Assembly: GCA_037447655.1 (NCBI GenBank)
Contig: JBBHKE010000463.1
Span: 62,001-126,000, forward strand
Reading direction: 5' to 3'
Length of the DNA stretch: 64,000 nucleotides
Origin: Zygnema cylindricum
Taxonomy: Eukaryota; Streptophyta; Zygnematophyceae; Zygnematales; Zygnemataceae
The notes beneath the pieces were generated by a model. The model did no database searches. It was not told the origin of the DNA and worked only from the letters and a program-made list of their open reading frames with translations. A program made the position numbers and the translations under genes. Shown here piece after piece: positions 57,849 through 64,000 of the stretch. The stretch's first letter is position 1, and every line of letters begins with the position of its first letter.

Positions 57849-59464
57849 AAAAAAAAGAAAATTATATTTAGCTCTTCAGAACACGAGAGTGTGAGAGCGA
57901 GTGAGAGGGGAGAGAAGAGAGGGGAAAGAGGGGAGGAAGGGAAGAGAGGGAAAAGCAGGGAGAGTGGGGATGGAGGGAAGAGAGTCTCATTCCTTGTTCT
58001 CAACAGAGGAAGTAAGGGAAAAAAGGAGTTGAATAGTGAGAGGGCCGAGACGGGAGAGAGGAAAGAGAGTGAGGAATCCAAGCAGAGAGAGAGACTTCCA
58101 TTCGTATTCTCAGCAGATAATGACATTTTTTTGTAAGGATTCTCATATTCAAAGGGTTCCATTTGCAAACCTTTAACCAGCAAGGAGGGGAAAGTGATGA
58201 TCTCTCGAACTCGGCCCACAAAGGTTTCGGACATCTCAGAGGACTCGGAGGAAAAATTCGGAACTGAAAAATTGGCTATTCCCAAGCCATTTTGGAAACC
58301 TCTCGCCTCTGGAAACGGCATAGATAGGTGAGATGTGGGGTTGTGGTTTTCACCTGTTTTATCATATGTAAAATGAGTTTTTTGGGCGTTTTAAACGAAT
58401 TTTGAAATTCTTTTGGTCAATGTAATAAGAAATTTAGATATACTTTCATGTTGAATTTTAAAACTTGCTGCATTTCAAGAAAGTGATGTGGATTCGGATA
58501 GAAGTTAGATGAAAGACAGAGGATAGTTGCAGGAAAGTCAGTAAAGTTGAAACCTGTTCTAAAACTTTAAAAAGAAAAAAATTGACTTTAACCTTTGGAA
58601 AAGGCTTAAACTGGGGGTGAAAATGTTCAAACTGGCATTCAACATTTTATGCTTTTGGGGATATCAGTTTAAACCCACTACTGCATATGCATGTATACCT
58701 AGATTTTGGCGTTGGCAATTGAAGCATCTTATTTGTACTCTGGTAGTAAAATATGAATTACCTTATGGAAAAATTACCTGAATCGTATCATTTTTTCATC
58801 ACCTTTCACCTAACGGTTTTTTCTCAATGAATTGAATTGTTTAACTCTACACAGTTCACAATTGGAAGTCTGCGTTTAGAAAAAGTCAAACTCTTGTTTT
58901 TGTCTATACCCATATAGACAAGGGTCATCAATACCTACAGTTTTATCAAACTGCTCAGCAACAGTTTAGATTATTAAAATGTAGTGCCTAAAAGTTAAAA
59001 CCTGATGGAGAATTAGCATTGAAATCTCAAAGTTCTCCTTTCTACCCTTTTTAACCACAAACGAGTCAAATAACACTGGCAATCTTCAATTGTGTGAGCT
59101 TCAGAACTTAGGGATATAATAAGCCCGAGATGTTCTCAGTAATAAACATTAAAGCCCAATTTCCGAATCATTTATGGTCAAATACTTATGTACTTGTACA
59201 AGAGATACGCTATTTTTTCTGTTTTTCTCAAGCTTACCTTATTTATCTATTATTTCAAGGTCACTATTCTTGTGCATGTAGGTCCAGTTATTATGTCCTG
59301 ATCAGTGCAATTATGATGATTGTTGGAGTGTCTAATATGGTTTTAAATTTGGGGAATCAATTCACCTTTCTTCCAGATTGCCACTTCCCGTTTCCCCACT
59401 CGCCAAGAGAGCTGTAAATTCTGTGCGAAACTCCTTCGAAGAAAGTGCCGGAACCACACAGTGA
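50581..59464 (+). CDS. Bestrophin/UPF0187-like anion channel
   Basis: Predicted membrane channel; UPF0187 proteins carry chloride in plastid or other membranes. Exons in phase: 50581-50752 (MILYEKQFGAFNLL..FLHPYP), 51512-51573 (YSLFATVLSLLLIFRINLSYA), one ending at 52840 (LMVNSTKWADAAIQ), 53798-53905 (VLSFDEAAKEPLVPGG..SLMHALAMQ), 54010-54049 (RLRGDTDLSNLTF), 54597-54675 (SFSDISEPPPVDSADIDEWL), 54905 to about 55140 (PLPVLGGLNRTEEAII..RLIVERRMAGGI..VSRIHQVLSG), 57470-57783 (VAREIEEPFKFDPNELPVAH..), 58181-58327 and 59377-59464 (stop TGA 59462-59464). HPYP, FRINLSY and EIEEPF..DPNELP are the family marks. Not located: a short RYWEGR-type piece before 52800 and the last transmembrane segments between 55140 and 57470, which contains the assembly gap. 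Exon 58181-58327 repeats the end of its predecessor. The start ATG follows from the conserved N-terminus. Confidence 0.82.
51590..51760. repeat. C/T-rich microsatellite in channel intron 2
   Basis: CCCCTCC/CTTCC runs including a C15-like stretch at about 51669. Another CTCTCTCC tract lies at 52015-52110. Confidence 0.9.
51797..51872. other. Cluster of CACGTG palindromes in channel intron
   Basis: TGTGACACGTGTCACA (51797-51812) is a perfect 16-bp palindrome. TCTCACGTGA and TGACACGTGTGACGTGACAT follow within 60 bases. CACGTG is the G-box core bound by plant bZIP/bHLH factors. Whether this intronic cluster is regulatory is not shown. Confidence 0.5.
53460..53765. repeat. TATACATTATACA / ACACAATACACA minisatellite in channel intron
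   Basis: About 300 bases of degenerate short-period repeats directly before exon 53798-53905. They keep several frames open artificially. Confidence 0.92.
54385..54590. repeat. About 75-bp degenerate tandem repeat in channel intron
   Basis: Three units contain TTGAACCRAAGACTRGA and GTGACACTT..GGGAACTG. The last unit runs almost up to the acceptor of exon 54597-54675. Confidence 0.8.
56397..56794. other. Assembly gap (398 N)
   Basis: Unknown bases inside the channel gene. The left border is a CCCCTCC tract, likely the cause. Open frames reported across the gap are meaningless. Confidence 1.
57811..57847. repeat. (TA)n microsatellite between duplicated channel exons
   Basis: A short TA run flanked by A-runs in the intron between 57783 and 58181. 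Confidence 0.95.
58181..58327 (+). other. Duplicated C-terminal exon of the channel
   Basis: Encodes SKEGKVMISRTRPTKVSDI.., KPFWKPLASGNGIDR, parallel to the end of exon 57470-57783 (NGKELKAMISRRRPVLMF.., KPLWRPSASGSSHDR). Both exons end in phase 2 at AG|GTGAG, so the duplicate can be included or skipped without a frameshift. Acceptor: TTTAACCAG before 58181. Confidence 0.8.
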
Positions 59465-60888
59465 AAAACATTTCTAAGAGCTTGTATTTTCTGTTTCTAA
59501 GGAAAATGTATCTTCAGGAATACGGGAGTTTCCACACTTGTAACGTTTAGCATTTTCTTGTGGTGTATTTACAGTGCATAAAACGGTAACGGGGGATTTG
59601 TCGCCCATCTTTGGTTGCCACATGGTTTACCAAAAACTATTGTCACTCTGCTGTAAAATTGCGTTGTCACATAATGTTGTAACATTCAGCTTTTTGTACA
59701 AAATGAAGGGCGCATGTGGTAATGGGAGAATAGTCAGTTGTCTTCAGATCAGAGAATCATTACCAAAAACTTAGCAATTTACGCGTTATTGCCTCACATT
59801 TCAGTATTTATTGTTGTTGACTTCATTACAAAATTGACTCTTTTGTGTATCTAAAGATGCGCTATACATGGTCATAAGTTTTATTTTATTTTATTTCATT
59901 TATAACAGAACTATATATGGGACCTATTTTATGTACAGCAAGATTCTAAGGCTTGTGAAAAACAGTTCTTTTGTTAGTGATAATGATTGTCGATTGTGTA
60001 AAGAATTAGGTTTGGAAATTCTTTCAGTTACCTAACTGGGTATTAAGCTTGCTAATTGGGCAATAAGTTTTGCCGAACGATGTTATGGCAGCATGTAAAG
60101 TTGTGATTCTTAATCCCACGGGATTATGTCTTGGGAGAAGAAGAGGGGATGACCTAGATAGATGTTTACTTCGCATCTCCTCCCCAGGCAACCTGGTATG
60201 TTTGCAATCTGGTTTGTCCAATGGACGGGTTTCTTGCTTTTTAGTGTTGTACTTATTTGGCCCCTAAGTGGGATTTCTAATCACAAACTGTTATGTGCTT
60301 TTGTTGTCACATTAGATATGTACTTTATCAGCAACTACGGCGAATCAATCTCAAACCAACCGATTAAATGACCTACAACTTGGTCACCTAAACGAAGAAT
60401 TTGATCCCAGAGTCGCAGCATCAGAAAAACACAAACAAAAATTATCCAGACAGTCCAGAAAAAAGAAGATAACTAATACGATTGGAAACCCAATGCTGAA
60501 CCTGTTCATCCACCCTGTTCATCTTCTACAATAGCTATGTTTACAAAAGAAGCTCCTACTTGAAGCCTGTACATTTCCTCCTGACATACTCATTTTTTTG
60601 TTTACCAATACACAAGTCACCAACACCAATACTTGCTGATATAATGCACGAAAATGACTTGTAAACTCCATCAGACTCATTTGCCTACACATCGTAAATA
60701 GTACAAAAGAATTCCCCAAGTGTTGTCCTTGCCTTCTTTCAAATCCCAAACCTAATTCCCTCATCTAATTGTAGAGTACATACTGAATTCCAATGTGCTG
60801 AAATTCGGCAAAGAAGTCACCCTCCCTTCGGATCTGCGACATCACATCACAACACAAAATAGCTCAAAATTTGATTCAAAAAATGGCT
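59465..60888. other. Intergenic between convergent genes; 3' UTRs
   Basis: The 3' flanks of the channel (+) and of APC10 (-) meet here. No third gene was recognised. AATAAA-like A/T-rich strings are too frequent to choose a poly-A signal. Confidence 0.5.
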
Positions 60889-63880
60889 TCAGACTCGGAA
60901 AAATAGGGGTGATTTTGAAAAGGATGAAGAATATCTAATTCTGAGGCATTTTCTAGCAGAGAACAGATTCGGCGATACCCACTGTTTTGGACCATAGATA
61001 GTAATTTGTCGAATATGGGTGTCCCTGCCATTCTGGTGATTGGAAAGAACTGCCAGCTGTACAAAATACGCCCTCAAATCCTCCCTGCAATCAACGAAAC
61101 CGATACCAAGCAACTTTACAAAGATAAGAATTATGAATTTGTAAGAACTGGCAGAAAAATAAAACCCATTGATTTGCAAAGGACGGGACCTCCAGTTCTC
61201 AAACTGTGTGATGAATTTTGTGACAATAAAACAGGAATTTTCCTCTGATCGAAATCATCAACGACTGCTAGTAACACTATTTAAGGGAGTGGATTACAAC
61301 TTGCGACGTCTTCCTACACACTAAATTAGTATCATAGGTTCTAATTCCTTATTTACACTGATAATTCCTTGACTCTAATTGCGATGGGCAGTGTGGTTAC
61401 TTTTGTTACCTAGAGTTCAAACCTACGAATTTGAGTTTGAACTCCAACGGGAGTCCTTGAACTTACTCTGAGTCTCTGTCCTGAAGAGAAATGTTCACCC
61501 AGCCATTTGGTTCACTTATTTCCATCACTTTGAGTTCCTGAAAAGAGAAGATCCAGACAAACATCCATCCCAGTCCGACTAGTTAACCACCGGCATTATT
61601 TGAACAAAGTGTTTTGCGTCCAACTTCGTTAAACATTACCACACAGAAAGAAGGGTCTCAAAGCTCACCCGCAAGTCATGGAAGGAGTTGCCAGCTCGGA
61701 TGGAAATTCGCTGGGGTGTATAACTTTCATCCAGCTTTATATCCGTGTACAAAGATACTTGCTGACTCATTCCCAAATTATGAACCAACAAAGCCAAAAA
61801 CGGGTACTCACTAACTGCTTACCATTTAAGGTAGAAAAGTTTTCAGAAAAAAACACGGTTAGCAAGCCATTTAAATGAAAAGAGAAAAACTCCAGAAGGA
61901 CACACAAAGGTATCAGGATTGAAGATAGAGGAAAAGAACTAATTGACAAATCTATTAGCCAATATTGTAGAACAACAACTGCATCATAGCTAATGTTACT
62001 CAGAAACTGATGCGTGACTGTTAAAACATCATTGGCCTGTCACTGTAGAAAATATTAACGTTAGGTCCATTCCATCCGACACTAAAATGTTTACCTGCAA
62101 ACGCATTTTCTTCTGAAATTGGATGTTTACAAGATGTGGCTGTGCCCCATCAGACCTGCATCAGTAATCGTAACAACAAAGAGCCTTCTAAGGGTGAAAA
62201 AACACCTCTGAATAAGCATATGTTGGGTTAACACGACTCAACAATGAATATCGGAGTATAGCAATGATGCATTTCCGTGGATTGATAAATCTAATAGCGG
62301 TACTCTCATCAGAAGTACCATATGATGCTGTGCTGCCCTCCCTAAAGGTGGGTATGCTGTATTACGCACAACATAGTATCAACAATTTGATATATCTTAT
62401 CTTAAAAAAGTCTTCAAACCCCAAATCAGGAATACACACAAAATCATCCGAGAATAATGCCTAATATATCATATCAGCAACAATTGATGATTATTGCGTG
62501 AATACAAATTCGATATGTCCTACATTAGTATTTGTCCAAATGGGTCACGAATTATATGGAACAATAACAGTCAACAGCGAAAGATTGTTTTGTTCCACAC
62601 ATGTATGAATTGTACAACACAGGCATGGATGTGTATGAAACGGTCAAAATGCCTGTTCTCAATGTTTTTCGTGTTTCAGATGTTGAAGTTAATCGACAAA
62701 AAGCAACATCCACTGTCATAATTAGTTAAACCATTTTTAATTAAGTTCAAATCTCCTTAATACTGTAAGCTTTAAGTTTGAATTCTTGAAATAAAATAAC
62801 AATCACTGAACCGGTTTCAAGTTCATCAGGTTGGTATGGAAAATGTCGCCAACTGGGGCAAGAGATGAACCGTATGTCTGGGTCTTGACACCAAATCATC
62901 GACACCGCGTGGTAAAACCATAACCACCCGTTTTGGCAGAAACAGTTCCAGCCGACAAAATTACAAAAAAGTGCATCAAAAAGGAAAACGCATAAAACTT
63001 ATCGTTTATGACAGATATCATGTATCGCGGAAATCAGCGACATGTCTACCAATTTATTAATCATTGGTCAACTCCAAAAACCTATATATCAGTTATCGGC
63101 AAAAGACTTCTGATATACTACACTACACCGTGTATAATCATTAGCGTTGATGCTTTTTTTTTCGCTTTTAAATCAACTTTTCTCCGTGCTCTCTTTTCAG
63201 ACTTTTAAACTGACGGTTGCAATGGAAAGGTAAGGTACTTACCTTCAGATTGGCGGTCTCCAAAACAAAACCGGACACGTGTACATAAAAAAATGTTGAT
63301 TTAAATGGCGAACAAAAGCAGTAACGCTAATAACAATACACGGGGTAGTAATTAAGTAAACAATGTAAGGAACATCATTTGAAGTATACAAAAAGGTATT
63401 GCACAATGTTGCATAAATACATAAAAAGAATACAACATAGTGCAGAGAACATTACACCGTGAATTGCTATTAAAGTAAAGAAATTATAAGCGTGGGGTTT
63501 ATATTAGTGTTATTGTTTCTAATTCAGTTCCAACTGACGCGGCTGGTTTTGAACCGTTTCAGGAATTAGCGTTAGAAAAATACAATTAGTGCCATTAACG
63601 CTAATTTGTAGTCTGAGGGCAAAAAAAACCGGAGCCGAACTACTGATATTAACGATAATAAGTTCACAGTGTGGCTTACTGCCAGAAAGTCTTGATATTG
63701 CCATCTCGAAGAAGCTTCACTCCATTTCCGGGCTTCGCAGTACTGACACTCCACACAGCCAGCTTGCCAATCTCGCGCTTGTCGCCCTTCAGACTCAACT
63801 CCTCTCCCACCGACACGTCCTCGCTGTCATCTGCCGCATTCAGAACAAGCGAGAAACCGAAAAGAAAGTCATCAACATTC
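60889..63880 (-). CDS. APC10: Anaphase-promoting complex subunit 10 (APC10/DOC1), 5' end not resolved
   Basis: APC10 is the DOC-domain co-receptor of the APC/C ubiquitin ligase that helps bind D-box substrates in mitosis. Exons on the minus strand: about 63880-63680 ([51 protein letters not shown]), 62155-62095 ([20 protein letters not shown]), 61761-61669 ([30 protein letters not shown]), 61537-61467 ([18 protein letters not shown]) and 61084-60889 ([35 protein letters not shown]). All junctions agree in phase with GT-AG borders. The frame is closed upstream of 63880 with no in-frame ATG, so a 5' exon carrying the start is expected further right, beyond or near the window edge. The C-terminus after GPK diverges from plant APC10 and lacks the usual ending in Ile-Arg that contacts CDC27/APC3. 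Confidence 0.9.
63123..63347. mobile_element. TIR element copy D in APC10 intron 1, 225 bp
   Basis: The left end CTACACCGTGTATAATCATT and the right end, the inverse of CTACCCCGTGTATTGTTATT, continue into TAGCGTT on both sides. They are the same family as copies A and B at 48.7-49.8 kb but shorter. Confidence 0.7.
63453..63610. mobile_element. Decayed TIR element copy E in APC10 intron 1
   Basis: TACACCGTGAATTGCTATTA resembles the left end of copy A, and CATTAACGCTAATTTGTAG resembles an eroded right end. It lies within 70 bases of the splice donor of APC10 exon 63880-63680. Confidence 0.5.
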
Positions 63881-64000
63881 CTACTTCAAAATTTACCACA
63901 AGAAACATCTACAGAAAAGATTAGAAAATTAGGTTTAAGTGAAATCTAATCTCCGTTGACAAGGCTATATCGCTTTTGAAAGCTTGTAATATCTTAGAAA

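Overview
This is a piece of a large, repeat-rich eukaryotic nuclear genome. Four intron-containing host genes sit between long stretches of decayed transposable elements. The host genes and the abundance of Ty1/copia elements point to a plant-lineage (streptophyte) organism. The proteasome beta-4 subunit and the APC10 subunit read as plant-type sequences, while the bestrophin/UPF0187-like channel resembles algal-type proteins. An early-diverging streptophyte such as a charophyte alga is my best guess. This is inference from remembered family sequences, not a database result.

Layout of host genes: (1) 969-2902 (+), the 3' end of an Obg-type GTPase gene, with an unusually long charged insertion between the G4 and G5 motifs. 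(2) 29617-32644 (-), a complete four-exon gene for 20S proteasome subunit beta type-2 (beta-4, PBD). (3) 50581-59464 (+), a bestrophin/UPF0187-like anion channel gene whose exons run from the start codon to the stop. It contains a duplicated C-terminal exon and a 398-base assembly gap that probably hides one or more exons. (4) 60889 to about 63880 (-), APC10/DOC1 of the anaphase-promoting complex, convergent with gene 3; its first exon or exons lie beyond the window.

Layout of mobile DNA: 3.5-14 kb holds three degenerate copies of one non-LTR-type element (E1 +, E2 -, E3 +, 3'-lacking). A tail fragment of the same family lies at 28.5 kb. It encodes an N-terminal CCHC zinc finger, a reverse transcriptase with an ADD catalytic core, a CxC...H...C...H knuckle and a C-terminal restriction-like endonuclease. 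Its 3' tail carries a small GATGGT/ACCATC palindrome that also appears inverted at the 5' end of E1. hAT-type non-autonomous elements occur at 10.66-10.84, 10.96-11.81 and 32.85-33.76 kb; the last has a perfect 8-bp target duplication. Decayed copia elements occupy 18-22 (-), 23.7 (-), 24.3-26.3 (+), 39.4-40.6 (-) and 40.6-47.9 kb (+). The last is the best preserved, with two long terminal copies and an inserted foreign 1-kb element. A family of short TIR elements (ends near CACCGCCAAT...TTAGCGT) forms a tandem array at 48.0-49.8 kb and recurs inside APC10 intron 1.

The host genes are unrelated housekeeping genes (GTPase, proteasome, channel, cell-cycle ligase). I see no operon-like functional link between them, only interspersion with transposons.
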